A stretch of DNA of 64,000 bases from Arenimonas sp. (GCA_019459145.1 JAIBEK010000038.1:1-64000), one strand, 5' to 3'; shown: positions 15,375 to 25,331, counted from the stretch's first letter. The notes: a model not told the origin generated them from the letters alone. Translations and numbers: made by a program.

Positions 15375-18332
15375 ATGAACGGGACGACGACGAAAAGGCT
15401 GGCCGAGGTCGCGGACGGGGTGATCCGCCCGCTCAACCAGACGGAACTGAAGTCGGTCGTCTCATTGCTCAAGGATGCCGCCAAGCAGCAGCCGGCGATC
15501 GCCGCGTTGCTGGCGCATGAAGGCCCGCTCAAGACCTTCGTGACCTCAGCGCTGTCTCTTTCTCCCTATCTGCGCGACATGGCCATGCTCGACCCGGCGA
15601 CGCTTTCGCTGGCGCTCGATGCACCGCTCGAACCGCTGCTGGAAGACTTGGTCGCCGATGCGCGCAATGCCTGGCGCGGCGAAGACGGTGGACCGCCCGC
15701 CACGGAAGCGCAGGTGATGACACGGCTGAGGGTGGCCAAGCGCAAGCTTTCTTTCATCACGGCGCTGGCCGATCTCGCCCGCATCTTCGACGCCCGCGAC
15801 ACGACGCGCTGGCTGTCGGCCATGGCCGACGCCTGCGTTGCCGCCGCGATCGACCACCTGCTGATCGTCGGTGAGGACACCGGCAAGCTGAAGCTCGCCG
15901 ACCGTCAAGCGCCCTCGCTCGGTAGCGGGCTGATCGTGCTCGGCATGGGCAAGCTCGGTGCCTGCGAGCTCAATTATTCCTCCGACATCGACCTCGTCGT
16001 CTTCTTCGAGACGGAAGCAGGCATTCTCGCCTCGCCCGAGGATGCGACCGAGACCTATGGCCGTATGATGCGCCGGCTGGTGCGCATCCTGCAGGATCGC
16101 ACCGGCGACGGTTATGTCTTCCGCACAGACCTGAGGCTGCGGCCCGATCCGGGCTCGACGCCGCTCGCCGTGCCGGTCGAGGCGGCGCTGCTCTACTACG
16201 AGGGCAGGGGGCAGAACTGGGAGCGCGCCGCCTATATCAAGGCGCGGCCGGTGGGCGGCGACCTCAAGGCCGGGCAGAACTTCCTGCGTGAATTGGTGCC
16301 CTTCGTCTTCCGCAAATATCTCGACTATGCAGCGATCGCCGACATTCATTCGATCAAGCGGCAGATCCATGTGCACAAGGGGCATGGCGCGATCGCGGTG
16401 AAGGGTCACAATGTCAAGCTCGGCCGCGGCGGCATTCGCGAGATCGAGTTCTTCGCCCAGACCCAGCAGTTGATCGCCGGCGGGCGGATGCCGGAACTGC
16501 GGCTGAGGCCGACCGAGGCGGCGCTGCATGCGCTGACCGCCGCCCGATGGATCGATGCGGCCACCCGCGACGAGTTGATCGAGGCCTACTGGTTCCTGCG
16601 CGATGTCGAGCACCGCATCCAGATGATGCATGACGAGCAGACCCATCTCCTCCCCGAAACCGAGACCGAGCTTCGCCGCATCGCCTATATGGCGGGCTTT
16701 GGCGACACGACGGGCTTTTCCACCCGGCTGGAAAGCGTGCTGAAGACCGTGGAGCGCCGCTATGCGCGATTGTTCGAGCAGGAGGAGGTCCTGTCTTCGG
16801 CGTCGGGCAATCTCGTCTTCACCGGCCAGAAGGACGACCCGGATACGCTGAAGACGTTGAAGGGGCTCGGCTTCGAGCGGCCGGAGGACATTTCCCGCGT
16901 CATCCGCACCTGGCACTATGGCCGCTACCGCGCCACGCAATCGGTCGAGGCGCGCGAGCGGCTGACGGAACTGACGCCGCAACTCCTGAAGACCTTCGGC
17001 GAGAGCCGGCGGGCCGACGAGGCACTGCTGCGCTTCGACAGCTTCATTTCCGGCCTGCCGGCCGGCATCCAGCTGTTTTCGCTGCTGACCAGCAATCCCG
17101 CCCTGCTCGACCTGATCGTCAACATCATGTCGTCCGCGCCGCGGCTGGCCGAGATCATCGCCCGGCGGCCGCATGTGTTCGACGGCATGCTCGATCCCGG
17201 CCTGATGGTCGAACTGCCGACGCGCGACTATCTGGCGAAGCGCCTCTCTTCCTTCTTGCAGGGTAGCCGCCATTACGAGGAAATCCTCGACCGGCTGCGC
17301 ATCTTCGCCGCCGAACAGCGCTTCCTGATCGGCATCCGACTGCTGACCGGCACGATCGGCGGCGCCCAGGCCGGCCATGCGTTTGCCGATTTGGCCGGGC
17401 TGGTCATCGAGGAGGCGCTGAAGGCGGTGGTGGCCGAGATGGAGGCCGCCCACGGACGGATCGCCGGCGGCAAGGTGGCGCTGGCCGGCATGGGCAAGCT
17501 CGGCTCCTTTGAGCTGACCGCCGGCTCCGATGTCGACCTGATCCTGCTCTATGAACACGACGACGAAGCGGGCGAATCGGACGGAGCAAAACCGCTCGAT
17601 CCGGTACGATACTATACGCGCCTCACCCAGCGGCTCATCGCGGCGCTCTCGGCGCCGACGGCGGAGGGCGTTCTCTACGAGGTCGACATGCGGCTTCGCC
17701 CTTCGGGCAACAAGGGGCCGGTGGCGACACGGCTCAGAGCCTTCGAGAAATACCAGTTCGAGGAGGCCTGGACCTGGGAGCACATGGCGCTCACCCGCGC
17801 CCGGCTGATCGCCGGCGACAGTGAGTTGATGGACGCGACGAGAGCGGTGATCTCCGCCGTGCTGGCCAAGCCGCGCGAAGAGGCCAGGACCGCCGCCGAC
17901 GTCGCCGAAATGCGGACGATGATCGACAAGGAGAAGCCGCCGAAGGACCTCTGGGACCTGAAGCTCATTCCCGGCGGGCTGATCGACATCGAATTCATCG
18001 CCCAGCACCTGGCACTGATCGCGCGCGGGCGGGGCGTGGCGGCCGAGGTTGACGGGCTTTCGACGGCCGAGGCGCTGAAGCGGCTCGGCGGCCAACTGAT
18101 GGACCCGAACGACCTCGAACTCTGCCTGGTGGCGTTGAAGCTCTATACCGAGCTGTCGCAGGTGATCCGCCTTTGCGTCGACGGCGGCTTCGACCCTGCG
18201 ACCGTCCCGGCCGGCCTCGTCGATCTCGTCTGCCGCGCCGGTGACAGCCCGGACCTGAAGACGCTCGAGGCGGAGATCAAGCGACTGTCGAAGGCGGTCA
18301 GGAAGGTGTTTCAGGGCGTGGTGAAGGGGTGA
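15375..18332 (+). CDS. glnE: bifunctional glutamine synthetase adenylyltransferase/deadenylase GlnE
   Basis: 985 residues, the full family length. Two nucleotidyltransferase domains are visible: the N-terminal one (deadenylylation) with GMGKLGACELNYSSDIDLVV near residue 195, and the C-terminal one (adenylylation) with GMGKLGSFELTAGSDVDLIL near 705. A helical central/PII-response region lies between them, containing the segment HIQ-like EHRIQMMHDEQTH. The start is supported by GGGGAGG just upstream. GlnE adds or removes AMP on glutamine synthetase in response to PII and glutamine, tuning nitrogen assimilation. It is monocistronic here and converges on the GGDEF-EAL gene. Confidence 0.95.
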   Translation: MNGTTTKRLAEVADGVIRPLNQTELKSVVSLLKDAAKQQPAIAALLAHEGPLKTFVTSALSLSPYLRDMAMLDPATLSLALDAPLEPLLEDLVADARNAWRGEDGGPPATEAQVMTRLRVAKRKLSFITALADLARIFDARDTTRWLSAMADACVAAAIDHLLIVGEDTGKLKLADRQAPSLGSGLIVLGMGKLGACELNYSSDIDLVVFFETEAGILASPEDATETYGRMMRRLVRILQDRTGDGYVFRTDLRLRPDPGSTPLAVPVEAALLYYEGRGQNWERAAYIKARPVGGDLKAGQNFLRELVPFVFRKYLDYAAIADIHSIKRQIHVHKGHGAIAVKGHNVKLGRGGIREIEFFAQTQQLIAGGRMPELRLRPTEAALHALTAARWIDAATRDELIEAYWFLRDVEHRIQMMHDEQTHLLPETETELRRIAYMAGFGDTTGFSTRLESVLKTVERRYARLFEQEEVLSSASGNLVFTGQKDDPDTLKTLKGLGFERPEDISRVIRTWHYGRYRATQSVEARERLTELTPQLLKTFGESRRADEALLRFDSFISGLPAGIQLFSLLTSNPALLDLIVNIMSSAPRLAEIIARRPHVFDGMLDPGLMVELPTRDYLAKRLSSFLQGSRHYEEILDRLRIFAAEQRFLIGIRLLTGTIGGAQAGHAFADLAGLVIEEALKAVVAEMEAAHGRIAGGKVALAGMGKLGSFELTAGSDVDLILLYEHDDEAGESDGAKPLDPVRYYTRLTQRLIAALSAPTAEGVLYEVDMRLRPSGNKGPVATRLRAFEKYQFEEAWTWEHMALTRARLIAGDSELMDATRAVISAVLAKPREEARTAADVAEMRTMIDKEKPPKDLWDLKLIPGGLIDIEFIAQHLALIARGRGVAAEVDGLSTAEALKRLGGQLMDPNDLELCLVALKLYTELSQVIRLCVDGGFDPATVPAGLVDLVCRAGDSPDLKTLEAEIKRLSKAVRKVFQGVVKG

Positions 18333-18515
18333 GGAGCGCAAACCGGCACCGCGGACGGCGGACAGGGACGGCGACGTCGCTCAACGGAGTGCTCCGCGAA
18401 CCTTGATGGGTGCGGCCATGGATACTGTCGATCCTCTCGCCGCCTTCCTGAACGGATGATGGAATGATCCGGAGGCGGGTCTCAACGCGATCCGGCAGAG
18501 CGGCTTCGCATCCGG

Positions 18516-20720
18516 TCACGCGATTTTGCGCTGTTCCTGCTCGCCCAGGGTGCGGGCGATATCGCCAGCCGTCTGGGGATGACTGAACAGGTAGCCCTGG
18601 AACTCGGTGCAGCCTTCCGACGTCACGCTTGAGAGTTGCTCATCCGTCTCGACACCCTCGGCGGTCGTAACGATCCCGAGGCTGCTGCTCAGACCCACGA
18701 CGGCGCGGACGATGGCTAGGCTTTCCTCCTTGTGCGGCAGATCCTGAATGAAGGACTGGTCGATCTTGATCTTGTCAAACGGGAAGCTGCGCAGATAGCC
18801 GAGCGAGGAATAGCCGGTGCCGAAATCGTCCATGGCTATCCTGATGCCGAGGTCGCGAAGCTGGTGGAGGATGGCAAAGGCGCTTTCATTGTCCTGGATG
18901 AGCACCAGTTCGGTGATCTCGAGTTCCAGCCGGCTGGCCGGGAGGCCGGAGGAGACCAGGGCCTGTGTGACGGCGGTTACGAGGTTCTTGCTCTTGAACT
19001 GGGCCGGCGAGAGGTTCACCGCGATGGTCACCTGGCTCGGCCAAGTGGCGGCCTCGGCGCAAGCCTGGCGCAGGACCCATTCTCCCAAGGGTACGATCAG
19101 GCCGGTCTCTTCCGCGATCGGGATGAACTCCATGGGCGAGATCATGCCGCGGGTTGGGTGATGCCAGCGCACAAGAGCCTCGCAGCCGGTGACCGTCCCT
19201 GTCTTCACGTCGATGATCGGCTGATAATAGACCTCGAACTCGTTGGTCACGATCGCCTTGCGAAGATCGAGTTCGAGGCCGCGCCGTTCCTGCATGCGCG
19301 CATCCATGTCGAGCTCGAAGAAGCGGTAGGTGCCACCGCCGTCAGCCTTGGCGCGGTAGAGTGCGAGATCCGCGTTTTTCATTAACACATCCGGCATGTT
19401 GCCGTCATTCGGCGCCATAGAGATGCCGATGCTCGCGGCCACGACCACCTGATGTCCGTCGAGGTCGAAGGGCGTGCCGAGCACTTCGACGAGACGGGAC
19501 GCGAGCGCCGTCACATCGGCGGGATGCTGGGACTCCAGCTGAAGGATGGCGAATTCGTCGCCTCCGAGACGCGCGATGACGTCCTCGCCGCGGGTGCAAC
19601 TGCGCATGCGATCGGCCGCCGCCTGCAAGAGAAGGTCGCCGACGGGATGGCCGAGCGTATCGTTGACGTTCTTGAAGCGGTCGAGGTCAAGGCTCAGGAC
19701 CGCCAGCGGCTTCGATCTCGGCAACCGTCCTACGATGCCGTCCAGACGCTCGTAAAAGGCCACGCGGTTGAGCAGGCCCGTCAGCGCATCATGGTGCGCC
19801 AGAAACTTGATCTTCTCTTCGGCCAGCAGTCTTTCGGTGATGTCTTCGAAGGTGGCGACGAAACCGCCGTTCGGTGCGGGCCGGTGGGTCATGGCGATGC
19901 TGCGTCCGTCGCCGGTCTGGTGGACGGCATAGCCATACGAGCGTTCGACAATGAAGCGTCGGGTCAGTTTCAGCGTATCCTGCAGGTCCACCTCTTTGCG
20001 CCCCGCCTTCCGGAACGCCAATTCCAGCAATTCCTGGATCGTTCGACCGGGCGTGACCAGTTCCAGGGGGACCCTGAAGATCTCGGCAAAACGCCCATTG
20101 GCGACGACGAGCCTCTCTTGCGCGTCGAACATGCACAAGCCCATCGACATGTTGGTCAGCGCCGTGTCCAGGCGTTCATTCTGGGTCGCCAGGTTCTGTT
20201 GGCTCTGCTGTAGCGCGCCCATCGTCCGGTCGAGCACCCGCAGAGGAAAGATCCGCAGCGCGAAATACATGCCGAAACCGAGAAGGGAACTGAGGAGCGC
20301 CACCAGCCCCGTTTCATAGATGTGTGAACGGAAGCTGGTCACCGCCTCCAGATAGCCGCGTGGCTGGCCGGAGACGAGAATTGGCAGGCGTCTGCTGATT
20401 GTCGGGCTCTCGGGCTGGGCTCCGATTTCCAAGACAAGCTGCCCATCTTCTGCATAGATCCGCTGCTGGAGCGCCTCGCCATCGGCATAGGGAAATTCGA
20501 TCAGTTCCTGCAGGCGTAGCTGCTGATACTGCCACAGGCTGTCATGCGCATAGATATATTGGGCGACCCGATTGCCGGAAAGCCCCGCCTTGAGGTCCAG
20601 CGTGCGGGTCGTGTCGGAATAGGCATCCCAAAGGAAGCTGACCGGGGCGGCCACCGCGGTGACCAGGGCCACGGCCAGTCCAATCGTGCTGACGAGGGTG
20701 CGCAGTCTTGTGGTCGCCAT
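18516..20720 (-). CDS. membrane PAS-GGDEF-EAL cyclic-di-GMP enzyme with periplasmic sensor segment
   Basis: 734 residues from the ATG at 20720. Transmembrane helices at about 8-30 and 137-158 enclose a periplasmic segment of about 105 residues. A PAS-like domain follows (about 185-298, ending FEDITERLLAEEK). The GGDEF domain has intact GGDEF (386-390) and the inhibitory I-site RGED (377-380). The EAL domain has E514-A-L, DDFGTGYSSLGYL, the KIKID lysine, AEGVE and FQGYLFS, so both cyclase and phosphodiesterase activities look possible. The gene lies 8 nt downstream of a periplasmic binding protein, its probable ligand-sensing partner. Confidence 0.93.
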   Translation of the reverse strand: MATTRLRTLVSTIGLAVALVTAVAAPVSFLWDAYSDTTRTLDLKAGLSGNRVAQYIYAHDSLWQYQQLRLQELIEFPYADGEALQQRIYAEDGQLVLEIGAQPESPTISRRLPILVSGQPRGYLEAVTSFRSHIYETGLVALLSSLLGFGMYFALRIFPLRVLDRTMGALQQSQQNLATQNERLDTALTNMSMGLCMFDAQERLVVANGRFAEIFRVPLELVTPGRTIQELLELAFRKAGRKEVDLQDTLKLTRRFIVERSYGYAVHQTGDGRSIAMTHRPAPNGGFVATFEDITERLLAEEKIKFLAHHDALTGLLNRVAFYERLDGIVGRLPRSKPLAVLSLDLDRFKNVNDTLGHPVGDLLLQAAADRMRSCTRGEDVIARLGGDEFAILQLESQHPADVTALASRLVEVLGTPFDLDGHQVVVAASIGISMAPNDGNMPDVLMKNADLALYRAKADGGGTYRFFELDMDARMQERRGLELDLRKAIVTNEFEVYYQPIIDVKTGTVTGCEALVRWHHPTRGMISPMEFIPIAEETGLIVPLGEWVLRQACAEAATWPSQVTIAVNLSPAQFKSKNLVTAVTQALVSSGLPASRLELEITELVLIQDNESAFAILHQLRDLGIRIAMDDFGTGYSSLGYLRSFPFDKIKIDQSFIQDLPHKEESLAIVRAVVGLSSSLGIVTTAEGVETDEQLSSVTSEGCTEFQGYLFSHPQTAGDIARTLGEQEQRKIA

Positions 20721-20728
20721 GCTGCTCG

Positions 20729-21547
20729 TTACTCCGCGACGGTCAGGCTTCCGGTCTCGCGCAACGACAACCGTCCTTGCTCCGACCGGAGAAAGGCGAG
20801 GAGACCTTGCGCGGCGGTTGCGGTCTTGTCCGCATAGACGAGATAGTAGCGCTTCTCGTAGGGGTAGACGCCCTTTTCGAGGTTCTCCAGGGTCGGCTCC
20901 ACCCCATCGATCGCGACAAGCCGCACATTGCGCTTCTCGGTGACGATCTGGCTGAGGCCGGACTGGACAAGGGAGCCGGGCAGATCTTCCGCCGCGCTGG
21001 CATTGTCCTGATCCGTCGCGGCGACGGGTATCTCGGGGCGCTGCCGCGCCGCATCGAGGGCCTCCGCCATGCCCGGGAACTGCGCGATGAAGATCGCCGT
21101 GTCGGTTTCCGACTTGGGCCGCAGGATGAGGCGCACAGGTGATCCGTCCGGCCATGTCGGGTTCTCCGACGCGAACAGTCCCGGCAGGTCGACGCTCTTG
21201 ATAGCGCCGGGCGAACGGTGGGACGTGATCAGGACCAGCGGGGTCCGCGCCAGCGGGGCGGACTTCAAGCCGCGCGCCAACTCCTCCGTCTTGAGTTCCC
21301 GCGAGGAAATTGCCAGATCGATCACGCCGTCGCCGGCTGCCCGGATGGCGCCCGAGCTGCCGAGGTCGGGCACGATCTCGAAGGTGGGGCCGCCTTGCGC
21401 GGCGTAGGCCTCGGCCAGGTGCTCCGCCATCGGCATCGCGCCGCCGGTGCCGCCCAGCCGCAGCGTTTGCGCTACCGCCGGCTCGCCGGTCAGCAGGCCT
21501 GCGAGGAGGAGGGGGATGAGGATCAGGTTCGGACGTGGTCGACGCAT
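20729..21547 (-). CDS. PstS-like periplasmic substrate-binding protein paired with a GGDEF-EAL protein
   Basis: 272 residues with a cleavable signal peptide (MRRPRPNLILIPLLLAGLL... to about AVA-QT, residue 27). The mature part has the PstS/PBP-like pattern: LRLGGTGG at the first strand, DLGSSGAIRAAGDGVIDLAI with ISSRELKTEE (the anion-binding GxSGG/SSR region of phosphate-binding proteins), and a C-terminal EKRYYLVYADK segment. The start follows GAGAAGGTG. No permease or ATPase gene is nearby, and the only co-transcribed gene encodes a membrane c-di-GMP enzyme. I infer a sensory rather than transport role. The ligand (phosphate, another oxyanion or something else) cannot be read from the sequence. 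Confidence 0.82.
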   Translation of the reverse strand: MRRPRPNLILIPLLLAGLLTGEPAVAQTLRLGGTGGAMPMAEHLAEAYAAQGGPTFEIVPDLGSSGAIRAAGDGVIDLAISSRELKTEELARGLKSAPLARTPLVLITSHRSPGAIKSVDLPGLFASENPTWPDGSPVRLILRPKSETDTAIFIAQFPGMAEALDAARQRPEIPVAATDQDNASAAEDLPGSLVQSGLSQIVTEKRNVRLVAIDGVEPTLENLEKGVYPYEKRYYLVYADKTATAAQGLLAFLRSEQGRLSLRETGSLTVAE

Positions 21548-21767
21548 TCTGCACCTTCTCGGATTGCGGTCGGCAATCGCGCAAAGAGGGAAACGGAAAT
21601 CGAACTCTCAATCCTTATGTGTATCAGCAATCATGAATGGATACACGCACGCGCGATGACCAAATGCCACTATGGTGAACTCTTGATTAGAAAACTCGTG
21701 GCTGGCGCGGGGTGGCGGGTTCTGACCGCCTTCACCCGCCCGTCGGGCGAAGGCCCCGGCCTGTCCG

Positions 21768-24110
21768 TCACGCCCGCTTGCGAACCGTCTCGATCACCAG
21801 GACGTCGGGGATGCGGACCGATACCACGGTTCCCTTGCCCTCGCAGGAGCGGATCCTGAGGCTGCCGCCGTGCAGGTTGACCAATGAGCGCGAGATGGCA
21901 AGGCCCAGCCCCGAGCCGCCATTGCTCTTGGCATACTGGCTCTGCACCTGCTCGAAGGGCTGGCCGATCTTGCCAAGCGCCGCCTTGGGAATGCCGATGC
22001 CGGTGTCGGCGATGGTGATCGCCAGCTGATCACCGATCTTGCGGGCGCGCACTTCGACCCGGCCGCCCGGTTCGGTGAACTTGACGGCATTCGACAGGAT
22101 GTTGAGCAGGATCTGTTTCATCGAGCGGCGGTCCGCGGTCATGGAAAGCCCGGAGGTGATGCGCTGTTCGATGCGGACATTCTTCTCCTCGGCGGGAATG
22201 GCGGTCAGGCGCAAGCTCTCCTCGATCAGCGCGTCGAGATCGATGTTCTCGCAGCGAAGCTTCATCTGCCCTGCCTCGATCTTCGACATGTCGAGGATGT
22301 CGTTGATGACATTGAGCAGGTGCTTGCCGCTCTCGTGGATGTCGCGGGCATACTCCGAATATTTCGGCGAGCCGATCGGCCCGAACATGCCGGCCAGCAG
22401 GATCTCGGAAAAGCCGAGAATGGCGTTGAGCGGGGTGCGAAGCTCGTGGCTCATATTGGCGAGGAATTCCGACTTCGCCTTGTTGGCAGCCTCGGCCCGC
22501 TCCTTCTCCGCCTGGTAGTTGGCATTGGCGACCGAAAGTGCTGCCTTCTGAAGCTCCAGTTTCCTCTGCGAGGAGGAGAGGTCGCCGATATTGGCCATCA
22601 GCCGGCGTTCCTGCTCGCGCAGGCGCTCCTGGTGGCGCTTCAACAGGGTGATGTCGGTGCCGACGGAGACGAGGCCGCCGTCGCGGGTGCGCCGCTCGTT
22701 GATCTGCAGCCAGCGCTCGTCGGCGAGTTGGACTTCCGTGGTGCGCGACGAGCCGCTCTGGTCGGGATCGGCGACGCGGCGCTGGATGATCGGCCGCTGG
22801 GCCGCGGCCTGAACCACGGCGCGCTCGGTACCGGGTACGAGGATGCTGTCCGGCAGGCCGTAGACGTGCTGGAAATGGCCGTTGCACATCACCAGGCGGT
22901 CGTTCTTGTCCCACAGCACGAAAGCTTCCGACGTGCATTCGATGGCGTCTGCAAGGCGCTGATCGGCCTCGGCATAGCGCTGGGCGAGGCGATGCTGCTC
23001 GGTGACGTCCATGGCGATGCCGATGACGTGCATGCAGCCGTTATGCGAGCAGATCACCTGGGCGCGGGCCCGCATCCAGACATAATGGCCCTGGGCATGG
23101 CGCATGCGGAAGATCTGGTCGATCTGCTTCGACTTGCCGCGGCCGACGGCGCGGGCGAGCGCGAAGAGGTTGCCGTCGTCCGGATGCATGAGACGCGCCG
23201 CATCGGCGAAGGCCATCACCTCGCTCGACGGGGGAAGCCCGAGCATTTCGTACATCGAACGCGACCAGAACAGCTTGCGGTTGGCGAGGTCGAAGTCCCA
23301 AAGCCCGCAACGGCCGCGCGACAGGGCCGCCTCGACCCGCATATTGCTTTCGAGGAAGATCTCGTCGGCATCGCGGGCGCGCTTCACCTGCTGGAAATAG
23401 GCGTAGAGAATGACGCTGAGGATCAGCGAAATACCGGCAAACAGCGTGACGTTGAGGGCGATCTCGCTGCGAAAGAAGGCCATGCCCGGCTGCAGCGAAT
23501 GGGCGGTGAGCAGCAGCGCGCCATCGGCGCCGACCGGGGTCAGCACGGCGAAATGGCGCTCGCCGCCAATATCGGTCTCGATGCCGCCGCCCTGGTCGGC
23601 GAAGCGCCGGATCGTGGCGACCTGCGGCAACAGGCTGGCGAGTGGCAGGCCGACATAGCCGGCACCGGCGGAAGACGAGGCGAAGATCCGGCCCGACGGC
23701 TCGACCATCAGCACGAAAGCCTGGCCGATGAGGCGTTCATCCGGCAGGAGGGCCAGCAGGGCGGCTTGCGCCGCCGCCCGGTCGGCGGTGACGAACAGCG
23801 CTTCCTGCCCGTGAAGGGCGGCGCCCGCGGTGGCGGCGACCAGCGCCGTGGTCTGGCGCACATTGTCCTCCAGCCGGCCGTGCTCGTTGATCATGCCGGC
23901 CAGCCGCGCCAGCGCCACGACGCAGAGGAAGGCCAGGATGAGTACCGGGATCGACCGGCGCAACACGGTCTCGATCCATCGGGACGGCCCCTTGTCGGAA
24001 TTGTTCATGCCCGCGATACGATCGCGCAGGCGGTTGAAGAATGCCACAATGACTGCAAAATTGACTCGCAACCGCTCATCGGCTGCGGTTGCCCGCCGCA
24101 CGTTCGACAT
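21768..24110 (-). CDS. pleC: PAS-containing sensor histidine kinase, PleC-like
   Basis: 780 residues (an alternative start at 24008 removes 34). Two transmembrane helices (about 53-75 and 217-240) bound a periplasmic sensor region. Two PAS/PAC domains follow (about 255-372 and 385-490), then a coiled-coil and a HisKA domain with H555 in NMSHELRTPLNAILGFSE. The HATPase domain has N-box NILSNAVKFT and G-boxes ADTGIGI and GGSGLGLAI. The HisKA/DHp sequence is of the PleC/DivJ/PdhS group that acts on the cell-cycle regulator DivK. The position between glnE and pepN is, as I recall, that of pleC in Sinorhizobium meliloti. The symbol is from similarity and synteny, not proof. Confidence 0.75.
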   Translation of the reverse strand: MSNVRRATAADERLRVNFAVIVAFFNRLRDRIAGMNNSDKGPSRWIETVLRRSIPVLILAFLCVVALARLAGMINEHGRLEDNVRQTTALVAATAGAALHGQEALFVTADRAAAQAALLALLPDERLIGQAFVLMVEPSGRIFASSSAGAGYVGLPLASLLPQVATIRRFADQGGGIETDIGGERHFAVLTPVGADGALLLTAHSLQPGMAFFRSEIALNVTLFAGISLILSVILYAYFQQVKRARDADEIFLESNMRVEAALSRGRCGLWDFDLANRKLFWSRSMYEMLGLPPSSEVMAFADAARLMHPDDGNLFALARAVGRGKSKQIDQIFRMRHAQGHYVWMRARAQVICSHNGCMHVIGIAMDVTEQHRLAQRYAEADQRLADAIECTSEAFVLWDKNDRLVMCNGHFQHVYGLPDSILVPGTERAVVQAAAQRPIIQRRVADPDQSGSSRTTEVQLADERWLQINERRTRDGGLVSVGTDITLLKRHQERLREQERRLMANIGDLSSSQRKLELQKAALSVANANYQAEKERAEAANKAKSEFLANMSHELRTPLNAILGFSEILLAGMFGPIGSPKYSEYARDIHESGKHLLNVINDILDMSKIEAGQMKLRCENIDLDALIEESLRLTAIPAEEKNVRIEQRITSGLSMTADRRSMKQILLNILSNAVKFTEPGGRVEVRARKIGDQLAITIADTGIGIPKAALGKIGQPFEQVQSQYAKSNGGSGLGLAISRSLVNLHGGSLRIRSCEGKGTVVSVRIPDVLVIETVRKRA

Positions 24111-24353
24111 TGTCCCTGCCTCGATCCCTCGCGTGATCCGAAGCGCCGCTCGCCCGAATCTGACTCAATGAATCATCGGTGATTCGCCTTGTCCAGACGG
24201 GCTTGGTGAACAAAATCTTAAGCCCTTAATCCGAATCGGCTTTTTTTGTGCAGTTCGTGCCAAACGCTTGAATCTGATTGAAAACATCCACCTCCGTCGC
24301 CTATCGATAAGGCCGCCGATCAATGCGGGCAGGGCCCGAAGGGAGTTTCCGAC

Positions 24354-25331
24354 ATGGGTTCGATGCCGTCTCGCCGTTCACCGATGCGGACAGTGGCGGC
24401 GCTTGCCGTCGCGACATCGTTGCTGGGTGGCCAGCCCGCCCGGGCCGTGGAGGCGAAACCGCCGGAACTCTATGGCGAGATCACCGCCGAGCAGGCGGCG
24501 GAAGCCGACCAGTTCGCCCTCAACAATGCCATCGCCACCGTCTTTCACGAGGCGGGCCACATGCTCATTTCGGAATTCTCGCTTCCCGTGCTGGGCAAGG
24601 AGGAGGACGCGGTCGACGCTCTGGCGGTCCTGCTCTTGCTCGAAGCGGAAGACGAGGACTTCAACAGCGTGGTCGAGGATTGGGCCAATGTCTGGTTCCT
24701 GACGGCCAGCGCCAAGGAGGACGAGGAGGATGTCGCGTTCTGGGACAGCCATGGTCTCGACGAGCAACGTGCCTATTCGACCGTGTGCCTGATGGTCGGC
24801 AAGGACAAGAAGCGTTTCCACGACTTCGCCCAATCCATCGAATATCCCGAATACCGCGCCGAGGAATGCCTGGTCGAATACCAGAGCCTGCTGCGAAGCT
24901 GGGAAAAGGTGCTGGGACCGCACGAGGCGGCCAAGGGCGACAAGACAGCCTTCAAGATCACCTATGCACCGACCAAGGACCCGCGGCTCGCCCATTTCCG
25001 CGATTTGATCAAGGCGGCGGGGGTCATGGAAATGGTCGCGGCGGCCTTTTCCGGCAGCTACAAGCTCAAGGATGGGATCAAGCTGACGGCCGCCGAATGC
25101 GGGGAGGCCAACGCCTTCTGGAGCGCCGACGATCGCGAAATGACGCTGTGCTACGAGGATCTGCTCAACAGCGCCGAGCTCGATGCGCAGTGGTATATCG
25201 ACAATCCGGACGGTGAAGAAGATTCGGCCGAAGACGAGGAAGCGGTCGAGGACCGGGACGCCGGACAGCCCAGCCCGCCGCGCGTGCGCGATGCCGGATC
25301 GCCGCGGGCCGGGGGATCCCGTTCCGGTTGA
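24354..25331 (+). CDS. exported DUF4344 putative zinc metallopeptidase
   Basis: 325 residues with a signal peptide (about residues 1-31, ending GGQPARA-VE). The mature domain begins with the zincin motif HEAGH (H65, E66, H69), and a downstream acidic WANVWF region may provide further ligands. Several cysteines (CLMVG, EECLVEY, ECGEAN, LCYED) suggest disulfides. The last 50 residues are a low-complexity acidic then Pro/Arg-rich tail. DUF4344 proteins are predicted periplasmic metallopeptidases of unknown substrate. The start is preceded by GAAGGGAG. It is divergent from the PleC-like kinase and convergent with pepN. Confidence 0.83.
   Translation: MGSMPSRRSPMRTVAALAVATSLLGGQPARAVEAKPPELYGEITAEQAAEADQFALNNAIATVFHEAGHMLISEFSLPVLGKEEDAVDALAVLLLLEAEDEDFNSVVEDWANVWFLTASAKEDEEDVAFWDSHGLDEQRAYSTVCLMVGKDKKRFHDFAQSIEYPEYRAEECLVEYQSLLRSWEKVLGPHEAAKGDKTAFKITYAPTKDPRLAHFRDLIKAAGVMEMVAAAFSGSYKLKDGIKLTAAECGEANAFWSADDREMTLCYEDLLNSAELDAQWYIDNPDGEEDSAEDEEAVEDRDAGQPSPPRVRDAGSPRAGGSRSG

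Noticed and set aside
15546..18341. Very long open frame (about 930 codons) on the minus strand opposite glnE
   Set aside because: It mirrors glnE codon structure in high-GC DNA, is rich in Arg/Gln/His/Gly with no domain pattern, and has no ribosome-binding site. Similar antisense frames lie opposite feuQ, ccmI, degP and pepN.
20729..21547. Component of a phosphate ABC transporter
   Set aside because: No pstC, pstA, pstB or phoU follows; the coupled gene is a c-di-GMP enzyme.
20721..21611. N-terminal extension of the GGDEF-EAL protein by 297 residues in the same frame
   Set aside because: The extension overlaps the binding-protein gene in another frame, is Arg/Pro-rich, and the ATG at 20720 gives a normal membrane-anchor start.
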